A stretch of DNA of 47,807 nucleotides from Solirubrobacterales bacterium (GCA_003133565.1 PKYB01000028.1:8235-56041), one strand, 5' to 3'. Positions 1 to 9,072 are shown, counted from the first letter of the stretch. Notes: generated by a model not told the origin, from the letters alone. Translations and numbers: made by a program.

Positions 1-264
1 GAGGTCGCCAAGGCGCGCGAGTTCGAGTCAGGCGATCCCAAGGAAGCGGCTCTGCTGCGCTACCTCAAGGCGACGCTAGACGGCCAGGGTGTGCTGCCGG
101 CCCACCTCCATGAGGAGGCGCGCGAGGCCGGCTGGACTGACGAGCAGCTCCTCGAAGCGATCGCGTTTGCCTCGCTTGAGGTGTTCACGGCGATGGTGAA
201 CGTGGCCGGAGACGTGCCGATTGACGGCTCGGCCGAGGACTCAAGGACACTGCGCGCTGCGTAG
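1..264 (+). CDS. Carboxymuconolactone decarboxylase / AhpD-like family protein (C-terminal part)
   Basis: The reading frame is open from the first base and ends at TAG 262-264, leaving the last 87 residues; the start lies outside the window. The visible part is helical. The stretch EVFTAMVNVAGDVPID resembles the end of the cysteine-poor carboxymuconolactone decarboxylase/AhpD fold, where a similar segment packs the oligomer. No CxxC pair is visible here, but in this family it would lie further upstream. An HxlR-type regulator starts 12 bases downstream on the same strand, so the two may form a stress- or aromatic-responsive pair. Family call moderate; substrate unknown. Confidence 0.55.
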   Translation, partial: EVAKAREFESGDPKEAALLRYLKATLDGQGVLPAHLHEEAREAGWTDEQLLEAIAFASLEVFTAMVNVAGDVPIDGSAEDSRTLRAA

Positions 265-275
265 CGGCCCTACGC
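259..275. promoter_or_regulatory. Inverted repeat just before the HxlR gene
   Basis: GCGTAG (259-264) and CTACGC (270-275) are perfect inverted arms around CGGCC. The repeat spans the stop codon of the first gene and ends one base before the ATG of the regulator. It could be an autoregulatory operator or an mRNA hairpin controlling the start; the sequence alone does not decide. Confidence 0.35.
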
Positions 276-276
276 A

Positions 277-765
277 ATGCCATCTGAAGCCGACGTAGAC
301 ATGGGCCCGCAGGGCCCTGGTTACAGGGGCCGCGCCGCCGCAGGGGAGGAACACGGCGTTCCGGAGTGCTGTCCTCTGTACCACCGCGCGGTGGAGTTGA
401 TCGGGCGACGCTGGACCGGTGCGATCCTCGAGGTTTTGGTCCAAGGCGGCTCGCTGCGCTTCTCACAGATCGCCGTGGCCGTGACAGATCTCTCAGACCG
501 CATGCTCTCCGACCGCCTCAAAGAGCTCGAGGCCTATGGCGTTGTCAGGCGGACCGTGTTTCCCGGGCCGCCGGTGCGCGTCGAATACTCGCTAACACGC
601 AAGGGTGAGGATTTGGCGCCGGCGCTCGCGGAGCTAAAGCGCTGGGCCCGTGCTTGGCTCGCTACTGGCGTCTTCGAGAACGGCAACACCGGCAGCGTGT
701 CGCACTTCTCCGTCGCGACCGTCTCCACGCGGATTGCTGACCGCACGCAGCCGACCGCGCCCTAA
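277..765 (+). CDS. HxlR-family winged-helix transcriptional regulator
   Basis: A 162-residue protein. The HxlR domain spans about residues 30-127: the CCPLYHRAVELIGRRWT segment (31-47) is the usual N-terminal signature with its cysteine pair. It is followed by the recognition helix region DLSDRMLSDRLKELEAYGVV (71-90) and a wing with the YSLTRKG motif (104-110). HxlR proteins are small dimeric regulators, often responding to aldehydes, quinones or oxidants through the N-terminal cysteine. The first 30 residues look unconserved, and a later ATG at 301 is a possible true start. The gene follows the peroxidase-like gene by 12 bases and is probably co-transcribed with it. Confidence 0.85.
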   Translation: MPSEADVDMGPQGPGYRGRAAAGEEHGVPECCPLYHRAVELIGRRWTGAILEVLVQGGSLRFSQIAVAVTDLSDRMLSDRLKELEAYGVVRRTVFPGPPVRVEYSLTRKGEDLAPALAELKRWARAWLATGVFENGNTGSVSHFSVATVSTRIADRTQPTAP

Positions 766-850
766 CCGGCGTCGGTTGGCCTCGTTGCGCGGCGCCGCCG
801 GAAGCCCCCGCGAGGGGCGGGGAGCGGAAGCAATCATTTAGGGTGCCAGT

Positions 851-892
851 AGCGGCGAACCCGCTGAATGGGGGTCCAACATGGATGACCCC
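851..892 (+). promoter_or_regulatory. Hairpin-rich 5' leader of glnA
   Basis: Two consecutive stem-loops precede glnA: AGCGG/CCGCT around CGAAC (851-865) and GGGGTC/GACCCC around a 10-base loop (871-892). A C-rich/G-rich stretch and the GAGCAGGAG ribosome-binding region follow. I could not match this to the known glutamine riboswitch consensus, so it is listed only as a structured leader. Confidence 0.35.
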
Positions 893-929
893 GCCCCTGG
901 GGGAGCGCCACCGAGCAGGAGATCGACAC

Positions 930-2267
930 ATGGCCGACAGACCGACCACAGCGGCAGACGTCAAGGCGATCGTCGCTGAGCGCGACGTTCGCTTCATCAA
1001 TTTCTGGTTCACCGACATACTCGGTCAGCTCAAGTCGTTCTCGATCAACGCTGCCGAGCTCGACGGGGCATTCGAGGCCGGCATGGGCTTCGACGGCTCG
1101 TCGATCACTGGCTTCAACGCGATCGAGGAATCGGACATGATCGCGATGCCTGACCCGAGCACCTTTGCCGTGCTGCCATGGCGGCCAGATGAACAGGGTG
1201 TTGGGCGGATCTTTTGCGACATCCTCACGCCCGAGCGCACACCCTACGAGGGCGACCCGAGACACATCCTGCGGCGAGCCGTCCAGCGTGCTAGCGAACT
1301 CGGTTTCGACACCTTCAATGTCGGCCCCGAGCTCGAGTACTTCCTGTTTCGCGATGCGGCCGGGACCGAGCCGCTGGACTCGGGCGGCTACTTCGACCTC
1401 ACGACGCTCGACGCGGGGTCCGGTGCTCGCCGCGACACGGCGATCGCGCTCGAGCAACTGGGCATCCATGTCGAGTACAGCCATCACGAGGTCGGGCCCT
1501 CGCAGCACGAGATCGACATCCGCTACGCCGACGCGATGAAGATGGCAGACGACTGCATGACCTACCGGATCACCGTCAAAGAGCTGGCGCTGAAGTACGG
1601 CTGGCACGCCACGTTCATGCCCAAGCCGATGTTCGCCGAGAACGGGTCGGGCATGCACACCCACCAGTCGCTCTTCGTCAAGGGTCGCAACGCCTTCTTC
1701 GACGCTGACGACCACTACTTCCTCTCCGCCGCGGGCAAGGCTTTCATCGCCGGCCAGCTGCGCCACGCGCGCGAAATCTGCTCGATCTTCGCGCAGTGGG
1801 TCAACTCGTATAAGCGACTCGTCCCTGGCTATGAGGCGCCGGTATACGTCGCCTGGTCGCGCCGCAACCGCTCAGCGCTCGTGCGCGTGCCGCTATACCA
1901 CCCGGGGAGCGAAGACGCGACGAGGATGGAGCTGCGCTGCCCGGACCCGGCGTGCAACCCCTATCTAACGTTCGCTGCGCTGCTACAGGCGGGCCTCGAA
2001 GGGATCGAGAACGGCTATGAGCTGCCCGAGCCGATGGAGACAAACCTCTACCATCTCGCGCCGGAGGAACGCCGCCGCCTGGGTATTGAGCAGCTGCCGG
2101 AGACGCTGGGCGCAGCGGTTGAACTGACCGCTGACTCCGAGCTCGCGCTGCGCACACTGGGCGAGCACACGTTCAACCGCTACATCGAGATCAAGCGGCG
2201 GGAGTGGGACGAATACCGCGTGCACGTCACACAGTGGGAGCTGGACCGCTACCTGCAGATCCTCTGA
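930..2267 (+). CDS. glnA: Glutamine synthetase, type I
   Basis: A cytoplasmic dodecameric enzyme condensing ammonia and glutamate with ATP. The start at 930 is chosen because a GAGCAGGAG Shine-Dalgarno region lies just upstream and the family N-terminus begins here; the frame stays open to 843 but that extension is unconserved. The product has 445 residues. Motifs: GFDGSSI (53-59), GPELEYFLF (132-140) with metal-binding Glu, HHEVGPSQHEI (185-195), ENGSGMHTHQSL (237-248) and the NRSALVRVP ATP-site segment. Length and C-terminus resemble the short GSI-alpha class. A tyrosine (Y374) in NLYHLAPEE sits where the adenylylation site lies in longer enzymes, but modification cannot be inferred from this. 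No nitrogen-regulation gene is adjacent. Confidence 0.95.
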   Translation: MADRPTTAADVKAIVAERDVRFINFWFTDILGQLKSFSINAAELDGAFEAGMGFDGSSITGFNAIEESDMIAMPDPSTFAVLPWRPDEQGVGRIFCDILTPERTPYEGDPRHILRRAVQRASELGFDTFNVGPELEYFLFRDAAGTEPLDSGGYFDLTTLDAGSGARRDTAIALEQLGIHVEYSHHEVGPSQHEIDIRYADAMKMADDCMTYRITVKELALKYGWHATFMPKPMFAENGSGMHTHQSLFVKGRNAFFDADDHYFLSAAGKAFIAGQLRHAREICSIFAQWVNSYKRLVPGYEAPVYVAWSRRNRSALVRVPLYHPGSEDATRMELRCPDPACNPYLTFAALLQAGLEGIENGYELPEPMETNLYHLAPEERRRLGIEQLPETLGAAVELTADSELALRTLGEHTFNRYIEIKRREWDEYRVHVTQWELDRYLQIL

Positions 2268-2270
2268 GGT

Positions 2271-2289
2271 TGCGCTGGATTATTGCGCA
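2271..2289. terminator. Small hairpin in the tail-to-tail gap glnA/DUF255
   Basis: TGCGC (2271-2275) pairs with GCGCA (2285-2289) around a 9-base loop, filling the 22-base gap between two converging genes. There is no real T-run. Weak bidirectional terminator candidate. Confidence 0.3.
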
Positions 2290-4251
2290 TTAAGCGAGCA
2301 GCGCGGCGAGCTCGGCGGGATCGCTCACCGGTGCCTGGCAGGCAAACCGCTCGCACACGTAAGCCGTGGCATGACCGTCGATCGGCGTGCGCCCGGCCAG
2401 CAGGGGTATCGCGCTCGAGCCGTCGCCACGTGTGCCGGCGAGCACGATGTGCGGGCGAAAGGCACCGCGTACGACGCGCTCGAGCGGCGTGAGGTCCGCG
2501 CCGACGAGGGCTACTTCGCGCACCGCGGCGACGTGGAAGTCGGCGGCACAGAGCAGGTGGGCGAAGCTCCGCGGAAAGCGCATCGCGACGTCTGCGCCCA
2601 GGCGGAGCGCGCCTAGTGCCGCTTGCTGGTAGCGATCCTCGCCGGTAAAGGCTGCGAGCCGCAGCAGGCCGAGCGCGGCGCTCGAGGAGCCGGATGGAAT
2701 CGGCTGATCCTCGAGGTCCTTGCGCCGCGTGATCAGGCGCTCACCGTCACTTGCCGTGGCGAAGAAGCCGCCGTGCTGTTGGTCGATGAAGCGCTCGAGC
2801 ATCGCGTCGGCGAGCACGCGCGCCCACTCATAGAAGCGCTCTTCAAAACTCGCTTCGTAGAGCGCAAGCAGCGCCTCGAGCAGAAAGGCGTGATCTTCGA
2901 GGTAGGCGGGAATCCGCGCCTGTCCGTCGTTGAAGCTGCGTAGCAGGCGGCCCTGCGCGTCGCGCATCCGCTGCCAGACGAAGGTGGCCGCGGCGATCGC
3001 CGCTTGCAGATATCGGGCGTCCTCGAGCGCGCCACCAGCTTCCGCGAGGGCCGCGATCATCAGCCCGTTCCACGAAGCCAGACGCTTGTCATCGAGGGCG
3101 GGGCGGACGCGCCGCGCACGCGCCTCGAGGAGAAGCTGGCGGATCGTTGCACGCGCCTCCGGTTCCGGACCGCGCGCTTCGAGGACGTTGACGCCCTCGA
3201 AGTTACCCTGCGCGGTGACACCGAAGTATGCGATCGCAGCCGGTGCATGCTCACCCAGGATCGTTTGCAGCTCATCGAGGCTCCAGACGTAGAAGCGCCC
3301 CTCGATACCCTCGGAATCGGCATCGAGCGATGAACAGAAGCCTCCGTCGCTGGCGCGAAGCTCGCGCAAGCAGAAATCGAGCGTCTCGCGACAGGTACGC
3401 AGGAGGATCTCCTCGCCGCTGCGCTGCCAGCCATGGAGATATGCGCGAGCGAGCAGGGCGTTGTCGTACAGCATCTTTTCGAAATGCGGCACGGTCCAGG
3501 TGGCGTCCACCGCGTAGCGCGCAAAGCCGCCGCCGACCTGATCGCAGATCCCACCCCGGGCCATCGCGCGCAGCGTCTGCAGCGACATCTCGAGCTCGCC
3601 CCGGCGCAGGAGGAATTCGATCGCGCAGTGGGGTGGAAACTTTGGCGCAGCGCCAAAGCCACCGTGGCGGCGATCGTAGCTCTCGCCGAGCACGCCGAGC
3701 GCCGCGTCCAGGCGCCGCTCGTCGAGTGGCTGGCTGGACGGCTCGCGCGCGGCGTCGGCGGCCAGGCGTTCCGCGAGACGTGCCGCGAGCTCGACGGCTT
3801 GATCGCGCTGCTCGGCCCAGAATGCCGAGATCATTTCGAGCACCTCGGTGAAGCTCGGCATGCCGTGACGCGATTCTGGCGGCCAGTAGGTTCCACCGAA
3901 GAAGGGAGTCTGGTCTGGTGTCAGGAAGACGTTGAGCGGCCAGCCGCCGTGGCCGGTGAGCAGCTGGACAGCCTCCATGTAGATCGCGTCGATATCGGGA
4001 CGCTCCTCGCGGTCCACCTTGACGCAGACGAACCGCTCGTTCATCAGCGCCGCCGTTGCGAGGTCCTCGAAGGATTCATGCTCCATGACATGGCACCAGT
4101 GACAGGCCGCATAGCCAATCGATACGAAGAGCGGACGCTGGAGTTCGAATGCCCGCTCGAGCGCCTCCTGACCCCACGGCAGCCAATCGACGGGGTTGCC
4201 AGCGTGCTGGCGCAAATACGGAGAGGTTTCGTTTGCTAGCGCGTTCGCCAT
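2290..4251 (-). CDS. DUF255 / thioredoxin-domain protein (YyaL/SSP411 family)
   Basis: A 653-residue protein. The N-terminus [17 protein letters not shown] is the hallmark of the family. CHWC (50-53) is a thioredoxin-like active-site motif, followed by the family segment [12 protein letters not shown]. The C-terminal two thirds are an alpha/alpha-barrel of the six-hairpin glycosidase type. The biochemical role is not established; a redox or sugar-modifying activity has been proposed from the two folds. The gene begins 13 bases after the stop of the secreted alpha/beta hydrolase, so it is probably its operon partner. Length is typical for the family. Confidence 0.88.
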   Translation of the reverse strand: MANALANETSPYLRQHAGNPVDWLPWGQEALERAFELQRPLFVSIGYAACHWCHVMEHESFEDLATAALMNERFVCVKVDREERPDIDAIYMEAVQLLTGHGGWPLNVFLTPDQTPFFGGTYWPPESRHGMPSFTEVLEMISAFWAEQRDQAVELAARLAERLAADAAREPSSQPLDERRLDAALGVLGESYDRRHGGFGAAPKFPPHCAIEFLLRRGELEMSLQTLRAMARGGICDQVGGGFARYAVDATWTVPHFEKMLYDNALLARAYLHGWQRSGEEILLRTCRETLDFCLRELRASDGGFCSSLDADSEGIEGRFYVWSLDELQTILGEHAPAAIAYFGVTAQGNFEGVNVLEARGPEPEARATIRQLLLEARARRVRPALDDKRLASWNGLMIAALAEAGGALEDARYLQAAIAAATFVWQRMRDAQGRLLRSFNDGQARIPAYLEDHAFLLEALLALYEASFEERFYEWARVLADAMLERFIDQQHGGFFATASDGERLITRRKDLEDQPIPSGSSSAALGLLRLAAFTGEDRYQQAALGALRLGADVAMRFPRSFAHLLCAADFHVAAVREVALVGADLTPLERVVRGAFRPHIVLAGTRGDGSSAIPLLAGRTPIDGHATAYVCERFACQAPVSDPAELAALLA

Positions 4252-4264
4252 CGCGCCGTGGGCA

Positions 4265-6205
4265 CTAGAAGCCGCGGCGGGCGGCCTCTGCGGGGCCGCT
4301 CAAGGCTGCCGGCGCGAAGCTGCGGGCAAGCGCCGACTCGGCATCGCTGCTGAGAGCCTTCGATTTCGTGGCCACGTATACCCCGCCAAGCGTTCCGGTC
4401 AACATGTGCGTCTTGACATCGAACTGCAGCTCACCCTTGGCCGCTTTCTTGCCGCCCACGCGCAAGGTGTCGATCCGCGACTTGGCCGTGGCGAAGGTGC
4501 CGCTGACGGTGACACCGGGCACGTAGGAAAGCCCGTACAGCTTCAGACCACGCAGCGAGAACGATGCCCAGCCGGCCCGAAGGCCGCCGAAGTCGACCGA
4601 GCTGCTGTCAGAGCTGCTATTCAGAAGGTCGTCGACCGCACTGTTGAGCGCCTGCGACAGGGTGTCGACGACGGCGGCGACCGTGCGGCCGGAGAGCCCG
4701 GTGGTGCCGTGTGCCGGGTGTAGCTTCGCCACCGACTCCGGTGGGAGCGGGACGGGTTGGAGGTAGGACGGTATCGCCGTCGAGGTGCACGGCTCGATCG
4801 CGGTGCCGGCAAAAAACGCCGTCACAGCTTTCCCGGAGCACGCAGTCGGGTCGCTGCCGAGGACCGAGTGGCCGGTGTTCGGGACGACCAGCACGGTGGC
4901 GTCCGGGATTTGCGCGGCGACGGTCCGCGCATCAGCGGTTGGTGTGCGCAGATCCTCGGCGCCCGAGAGAATCAGCGTCGGCACGTTTGGCAGCGTGCCG
5001 GTCGTCGACTCGGGCGCTGCCGTCTCGAACGGCCACGCGGCGCAGTACGGCGCATCGCTCGAGTCGTACGCGGTCGTAGCGTTGAACGGCGCAAACGTCG
5101 ATGGCGGCAGCGCCTCAAATGCAGCGCGGGCCTCGGTCGCGAGTGCGGTTGGCGTTCCGCCCCGCGTCCACGGGAAAGGCAGCTCCTCGCACGTTGTTGC
5201 GAGGTAGAGCTCGTCGTCGATCGCTCCTTCGGGCTCGTTTGCGGCGACATCGAGCGTCGCGAGCAGCGCGTAGTCACGGTGCGCGGCTTCCGCGAGCGCC
5301 GCCGGCAGGTCGGCGCGCAGCGGCGGGTCGAGATCGCCGGCAATGAGGATGTTGAGAACGTCGGCCGGTGAAATCTGAACGTGCGTGGCGTGCCCCTTGG
5401 CCTCGATCACGCTCGCACGAGCGGGGTGAACGTTGAGCCGCGCGACCACAGTGTCCAGGTCGGCGAGTGGGCTGCCGGTGATCCCGGCGCACGCAGTGTG
5501 CGCGCAGAGGTCCGCGAGCATGCCAGGGATCGCGGCGAAGGTCGAGGCGCTGTAGACGTCGGGGCCATTTGGCTCCACTGTCGAATCGAGGATCAGCCCG
5601 GCGACATTGCTCGGATACTGCTCGGCGTAGCGCTCCGCCACCTTCGTGCCGTACGAAGTCCCGTAGAGCACAAGCTGGCTGTAGCCCAGCGCCCTGCGTA
5701 TCGCCTCGATGTCGGCGACGGAGTCGTCGCTCCCATAGAACCCACGCGCCACGCCAAGCTGTGTCGCACAGGTGTTGATCAATGCTCCGGTCAGCAGAGC
5801 GTTTGGATTCGCGAAAGCCGAGCAGCTGAGAGCCTGTGAGTTGCCGGTGCCGCGCTGGTCAAAGACGATCAGGTCACGGGTCCCGAGCGCTGGCGCCACC
5901 GTCTGGGCAAAGTCCTCGGCGAACGGGGTCGCGGCCTGGCCCGGCCCGCCCGCCAGAGCGACGACTGCCTGCGTCGCTGTGCCGGTGACGGCGACCTTGC
6001 GTTCGATCGCGAGCGTCACGGTGCCGGGAACGACGCCACTGGGGTCAAGTGGGACGGTGAGCTGCGCGCAGCCGAAGCCCGGGGCGTTGGGGCACGGCGT
6101 GAAGACGACTGGAGAGGACACTGCGAATGCGCTTGGCCCAGTTGCTAGAACCATGCCCAAGGCGGCTACGGTCGCGAGCGTCGCTCCCTTGACGACACGA
6201 AGCAT
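4265..6205 (-). CDS. Secreted alpha/beta hydrolase, tripeptidyl-aminopeptidase-like, with extra C-terminal domain
   Basis: A 646-residue protein with a Sec signal peptide (about 1-28, ending SAFA). The alpha/beta-hydrolase fold carries AGGPGQ (85-90, oxyanion loop), DQRGTGNS (116-123), the nucleophile in GTSYG (Ser184), and a TAP-like C-terminal lobe with the acid in GAEDLRTP (Asp418) and the base in TGHSV (His446). This layout matches Streptomyces tripeptidyl aminopeptidases, so a secreted peptidase is likely. Residues 480-646 form an unusual extension: a Ser-rich linker (about 530-536) and a beta-rich segment I do not recognise. A TACGGT -10 box seven bases before the ATG predicts a leaderless mRNA. 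Confidence 0.85.
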   Translation of the reverse strand: MLRVVKGATLATVAALGMVLATGPSAFAVSSPVVFTPCPNAPGFGCAQLTVPLDPSGVVPGTVTLAIERKVAVTGTATQAVVALAGGPGQAATPFAEDFAQTVAPALGTRDLIVFDQRGTGNSQALSCSAFANPNALLTGALINTCATQLGVARGFYGSDDSVADIEAIRRALGYSQLVLYGTSYGTKVAERYAEQYPSNVAGLILDSTVEPNGPDVYSASTFAAIPGMLADLCAHTACAGITGSPLADLDTVVARLNVHPARASVIEAKGHATHVQISPADVLNILIAGDLDPPLRADLPAALAEAAHRDYALLATLDVAANEPEGAIDDELYLATTCEELPFPWTRGGTPTALATEARAAFEALPPSTFAPFNATTAYDSSDAPYCAAWPFETAAPESTTGTLPNVPTLILSGAEDLRTPTADARTVAAQIPDATVLVVPNTGHSVLGSDPTACSGKAVTAFFAGTAIEPCTSTAIPSYLQPVPLPPESVAKLHPAHGTTGLSGRTVAAVVDTLSQALNSAVDDLLNSSSDSSSVDFGGLRAGWASFSLRGLKLYGLSYVPGVTVSGTFATAKSRIDTLRVGGKKAAKGELQFDVKTHMLTGTLGGVYVATKSKALSSDAESALARSFAPAALSGPAEAARRGF

Positions 6206-6212
6206 CGCCAGG

Positions 6213-6218
6213 ACCGTA
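6213..6218 (-). promoter_or_regulatory. -10 element of the alpha/beta hydrolase gene (leaderless)
   Basis: Minus-strand TACGGT lies 7 bases before the ATG, so transcription should start at or next to the start codon. No Shine-Dalgarno sequence is present and no clear -35 was found. Confidence 0.45.
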
Positions 6219-6260
6219 GCGCATCGGCGACTCGGGGCGCCCCGTTCGCGCGACGCTCAC

Positions 6261-6266
6261 TATCGT
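6261..6266 (+). promoter_or_regulatory. -10 element of the ridA gene (leaderless)
   Basis: TATCGT is followed by 8 bases and then the ATG at 6275. There is no Shine-Dalgarno sequence, so a leaderless transcript is predicted. The same hexamer serves as -10 of the padR promoter in this window. Confidence 0.45.
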
Positions 6267-6274
6267 GCGCACCG

Positions 6275-6661
6275 ATGTCGCTAGAGCGAGAGAGCGTCAA
6301 CGTCCCGGGGGCGCCCGTTCCAATCGGGCCCTACAGCCATGCCGTGCGTGCCGGCGGGCTGCTCTTCTGCTCGGGCCAGATACCGATTCATCCCGACACC
6401 GGCGAACTGGTAGTCGCGAGTGTCGGAGCGCAGGCTCGGCGCTGCCTGGAGAACCTAGCCACGGTGTGCGAGGGCGCCGGGACCTCGCTGGCGCGAGCGG
6501 TACGACTGACGATCTACATGGTTGAGCTCGCCTCGTTCGCCGAAGTCAACGAAGTCTGCTCGGAGTTTTTTACAACCGATCCGCCTGCGCGGTCGACCGT
6601 CGGCGTTGCGGCTCTGCCGCGCGGTGCGCAGGTCGAGATTGACGCGATCGTCGCGTTGTAG
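6275..6661 (+). CDS. RidA family (YjgF/YER057c/UK114) protein
   Basis: A 128-residue protein, standard for the family. Enzymes of the RidA clade hydrolyse reactive enamines/imines such as 2-aminoacrylate released by PLP enzymes, acting as cytoplasmic trimers. Seen here: GPYSHA (18-23), the SGQIP segment (33-37), and PARSTVGVAALP with Arg106 at the position of the catalytic arginine, plus Glu121 near the C-terminus. With the arginine present, deaminase activity is plausible. Divergent from the hydrolase gene with a 69-base gap. The start is supported by the -10 box 8 bases upstream. Confidence 0.9.
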   Translation: MSLERESVNVPGAPVPIGPYSHAVRAGGLLFCSGQIPIHPDTGELVVASVGAQARRCLENLATVCEGAGTSLARAVRLTIYMVELASFAEVNEVCSEFFTTDPPARSTVGVAALPRGAQVEIDAIVAL

Positions 6662-6709
6662 GGCGAGTGGTGCTCGAGCGCAGCCACCCTGATCGGGAGT
6701 AGTGACAGC

Positions 6710-6715
6710 TAGACT
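6710..6715 (+). promoter_or_regulatory. -10 element before the SCP2-like gene (leaderless)
   Basis: TAGACT is followed by 7 bases and GTG at 6723. The spacing matches other leaderless promoters of this window and helps choose the start of the next gene. Confidence 0.4.
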
Positions 6716-6722
6716 CGGTTTG

Positions 6723-7103
6723 GTGAGCGCGTCGAGCGACACGAAGGAGCAGATCGCACGGGCCATCGCCCAGGTCACAGAGGAGGTGCCTGCGCTTGCG
6801 CCGCTCAAGCTCGTTTTCTCACTCGAGCTTCGTGGGCGCGGCGATGTCCAGCAGTTCCGAGTCGAGCTCCCTGGGCCCAAAATCACCAAAGAGATCGCGA
6901 CCGATGCGCGCGTGAACGTCGACATGCGACGCGAGTTCTTCAACGTGATGGCTGACGAGGGCGCGCGTGTTGCCGACTGGCGCGAGGCGTTCTACTACGG
7001 CCAGGCGAAGGCGACCGGCGTGCCACAGATCCTCAAGCTGATCGAGCGCGTCGTCACGATGCAAGAGGAACGCGCCCGGCTGCGCCGCGCCAAGCCGCAC
7101 TGA
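6723..7103 (+). CDS. Small SCP2-like (sterol-carrier fold) protein
   Basis: The frame is open from a GTG at 6702, but GTG 6723 is preferred because a TAGACT -10 box lies 7 bases before it; this gives 126 residues. The second half, from FRVELPGPKI through DARVNVDM, FFNVMADEG and a final AFYYGQAKATG, follows the pattern of SCP2 lipid-binding domains: beta-strand, 'D-x-hydrophobic' strand, a helix ending in a small-residue turn, then G-x-hydrophobic. This is a pattern-level match, not a firm assignment. The C-terminus is charged and helical. No membrane segment. It may bind a hydrophobic ligand; function unknown. Confidence 0.6.
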   Translation: MSASSDTKEQIARAIAQVTEEVPALAPLKLVFSLELRGRGDVQQFRVELPGPKITKEIATDARVNVDMRREFFNVMADEGARVADWREAFYYGQAKATGVPQILKLIERVVTMQEERARLRRAKPH

Positions 7104-7133
7104 GTTTCTGCGGGCCAGCGCGACGACGCTCGG

Positions 7134-8003
7134 TCACCGGTCTGTGGCTGTGATTGGTCCGAGCTGCGGTTCGCGATCGTAGAGCTCGTAGGCGAGGAAG
7201 CGATTGAAGAGCTGGTGCTCAGGCCCATGGAAATCGGCTGAGGCGCTGCTCAGGAGGCCGAGCCGCGAGCAGCGGTCAGCGAGCAGACGCGTCTGTCGCG
7301 CATCGTGGGTGGGATAGAAGCACTCCACGCCGTCGAGGCCGGCCGCGCGGTAGCGATCGATCGCCGCGAGCACTGCCTCGTCGTCGGCTAGATCCCAGAA
7401 CGGATGCGCCCAGACGGCAAGCCCGCCGGCTTCTTGAATCCACTGGATTGCGTCGGCGACGGTTGGCCGGGTGCGCTTTGCGTAGGCGGGCGCGTCGGGG
7501 ACGAGGTAGGCGCGGATGAACGAGGAGACGTCGGTCAAGCCGTGCTCGCTGAGGAGCGCCGCATTCGCGGGGTGGCTCAGCACCGCAGCGGCGAGATGGG
7601 GACGCCCGATTGGCTTGCCCGCTCTACTGCGCGCGGCGAGCGGTTCTTCGTCCACTGCGAAGCCGAGCTCGACCAGGTTGCTGACCATCCGGCGTGCGCG
7701 CACTTCGCGGTCCGCACGGGCGTCGCGCAGTCGCTCAAGCAGTATGGCGTCGTGATGGTCGAGGCCGTAGCCGAGCATGTGAAGATCCTCATAGCCAGCA
7801 TCGGTGGCGGAGATCTCCGTCGCTGCGACCAGGCCGATCCCGTGCTTGCTCGCCGCGGCAAGCGCCTCATCGACACCGTCGAGCGTGTCGTGATCGGTGA
7901 GCGCGAGCAGCTCGACGCCGGCAACCGCGGCGTGCTCCACGACGCTCGCTGGCGCCAACGCGCCATCGGAATACAGCGAGTGGGACTGGAGGTCGATCCG
8001 CAC
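7134..8003 (-). CDS. PHP-domain metal-dependent phosphoesterase (TrpH/YciV-like)
   Basis: A 289-residue protein from a GTG at 8003, which overlaps the TAG of the upstream gene (TAGTG), indicating translational coupling. PHP motifs: DLQSHSLYSDG (4-14, metal-binding His), LTDHDT (35-40), ATEIS (61-65), an internal WAHPF and a C-terminal SADFHG. This clade includes 3',5'-nucleotide bisphosphate phosphatases and 5'-3' exonuclease-like phosphoesterases with a trinuclear metal centre; the exact substrate cannot be read from the sequence. The frame continues open upstream to 8228, but that part is the neighbouring gene in another frame and is rejected. Confidence 0.85.
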   Translation of the reverse strand: MRIDLQSHSLYSDGALAPASVVEHAAVAGVELLALTDHDTLDGVDEALAAASKHGIGLVAATEISATDAGYEDLHMLGYGLDHHDAILLERLRDARADREVRARRMVSNLVELGFAVDEEPLAARSRAGKPIGRPHLAAAVLSHPANAALLSEHGLTDVSSFIRAYLVPDAPAYAKRTRPTVADAIQWIQEAGGLAVWAHPFWDLADDEAVLAAIDRYRAAGLDGVECFYPTHDARQTRLLADRCSRLGLLSSASADFHGPEHQLFNRFLAYELYDREPQLGPITATDR

Positions 8004-8902
8004 TACTTGGCGTATCCGGCCTGCGCAAGGAAGCGCTCGAGGTGTGCGACGAAGGCGGCGCCCCCGAGCCCAAAACCCGAGCTGCTGCGCAGCTCGTGCG
8101 CAGCCTCGAGGCGCTTTAGCGTCCCTACGACGTCGGCGCTGCGGTCGAGGTTGTACTCGTCGGCGGCCCACGCTGCGAGGTAGCCGAGGGCGAAGCTGCC
8201 CTTGGCGCCGGCGAGGTAGGACTTCCACCAGCCGGCGGCGTCTCGGTCGATCAGCCTCGGGTAGTTGCGCGTGACGTCGATAAAGCGACCGTCTCGCAGC
8301 TCGAGGATCTCGAGCGGGAGGCCCGAGAAGGCGTACGCGGCGAATTCATAGGCGAAGCGGTCATCGGCCGAGACGAACTCCAGCGGCCCGCTCTCGTCGA
8401 GGCGCTTCAGCGCGTAGCCGGGGTCGCCCCAGACATGCTCGATCTTTTCGTAGGTTCGCTTGGTCGGGTCGTAGCGAAACACCTGGACGAGGTAGCAACA
8501 GTGTGCGCCGCCGCTGTAGAGATTCAGCAGCACATCGGGCTCGCCGTCGCCCTCGACGTCGGTAACACTCAGCGCGTCCGAGCTCGCCGGCCAGCAGAGG
8601 CCTCCGCAGATCGCCGCCGACACGCTCTGGTTCTGCAGCGCCTTCCCGGCACGCGAGATGCGCAGGCGCAGATCGGTGTATTGCGAGACGACGTTGCTCG
8701 CGTCGTAGCGGTAGCTGAACGTGGCGGACACCTCGCCATTGCTCGCATGCTCGGTCTCTGTCGTGGACCGCGCGATGGCGATCGCGGCAACGACAAGCCC
8801 GGAGCTGATGAGGATGGCGAGGGCGGTCACGGTCAATCGCCGAGCTCCGCTAGAACCCATAGAGGCGCGCGAGGTCGGGCGCGAGTGAGATGCACGGGTC
8901 AA
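8003..8902 (-). CDS. Membrane-anchored protein of unknown function with FG-GAP-like segment
   Basis: A 299-residue protein if it starts at TTG 8902; an ATG at 8860 (285 residues) is an equally good choice, as neither has a clear Shine-Dalgarno sequence. One N-terminal membrane helix (about 24-44) follows a basic stretch, so the body should be extracytoplasmic. The segment VTDVEGDGEPDVLLNLYSGG looks like an FG-GAP/VCBS calcium-binding repeat. Nearby CGGLC and HCC cysteines could form disulfides. The C-terminal part is helical. I do not recognise a named family. It is coupled by a one-base overlap to the PHP phosphoesterase downstream. Confidence 0.7.
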   Translation of the reverse strand: MTRASHSRPTSRASMGSSGARRLTVTALAILISSGLVVAAIAIARSTTETEHASNGEVSATFSYRYDASNVVSQYTDLRLRISRAGKALQNQSVSAAICGGLCWPASSDALSVTDVEGDGEPDVLLNLYSGGAHCCYLVQVFRYDPTKRTYEKIEHVWGDPGYALKRLDESGPLEFVSADDRFAYEFAAYAFSGLPLEILELRDGRFIDVTRNYPRLIDRDAAGWWKSYLAGAKGSFALGYLAAWAADEYNLDRSADVVGTLKRLEAAHELRSSSGFGLGGAAFVAHLERFLAQAGYAK

Positions 8903-8954
8903 AGAAGTGGATCATGCGTTTGCGCCTGGACGTGTCTGTGAGCGCTCCAGCTAT

Positions 8955-8969
8955 CTACACTCTATGTAG
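8955..8969. promoter_or_regulatory. Inverted repeat in the pck divergent region
   Basis: CTACA (8955-8959) and TGTAG (8965-8969) are perfect arms around CTCTA. They sit in the AT-richest part of the 220-base divergent region and overlap possible -10 hexamers in both directions. Candidate operator. Confidence 0.3.
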
Positions 8970-9010
8970 GACGCCGCCACCTCAGAAGATCGAAGCTCAC
9001 AGATCTCGTA

Positions 9011-9072
9011 GTGGCTACGCCACGCCGTGGCGAAGGCAGGCGCTCTCCGGCGAAGAGCGCGCTCCTTCGGAG
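9011..9072 (+). promoter_or_regulatory. Hairpins in the upstream region of pck
   Basis: Two stem-loops: GTGGC/GCCAC around TAC (9011-9023), and CTCCG-GAAG pairing with CTTCGGAG with a two-base bulge (9045-9072), whose loop holds the palindrome AGCGCGCT. They may be an attenuator or regulator site for gluconeogenic control. If pck is instead transcribed from a TAGGTT box at 9107-9112, ten bases before its GTG, these elements lie upstream of the promoter. Confidence 0.3.

Noticed and set aside
843-929. Upstream extension of glnA to an earlier ATG
   Set aside because: The extra 29 residues are unlike the family and a good Shine-Dalgarno precedes ATG 930.
851-929. Glutamine riboswitch (glnA or downstream-peptide motif)
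   Set aside because: The hairpins do not contain the conserved core bases I know for these classes; kept only as an unknown leader.
8899-8970. A third leaderless short ORF coupled by TTGA to TTG 8902
   Set aside because: The frame ending at that TGA has no ATG, GTG or TTG after its last upstream stop, so the pattern does not extend to this gene.
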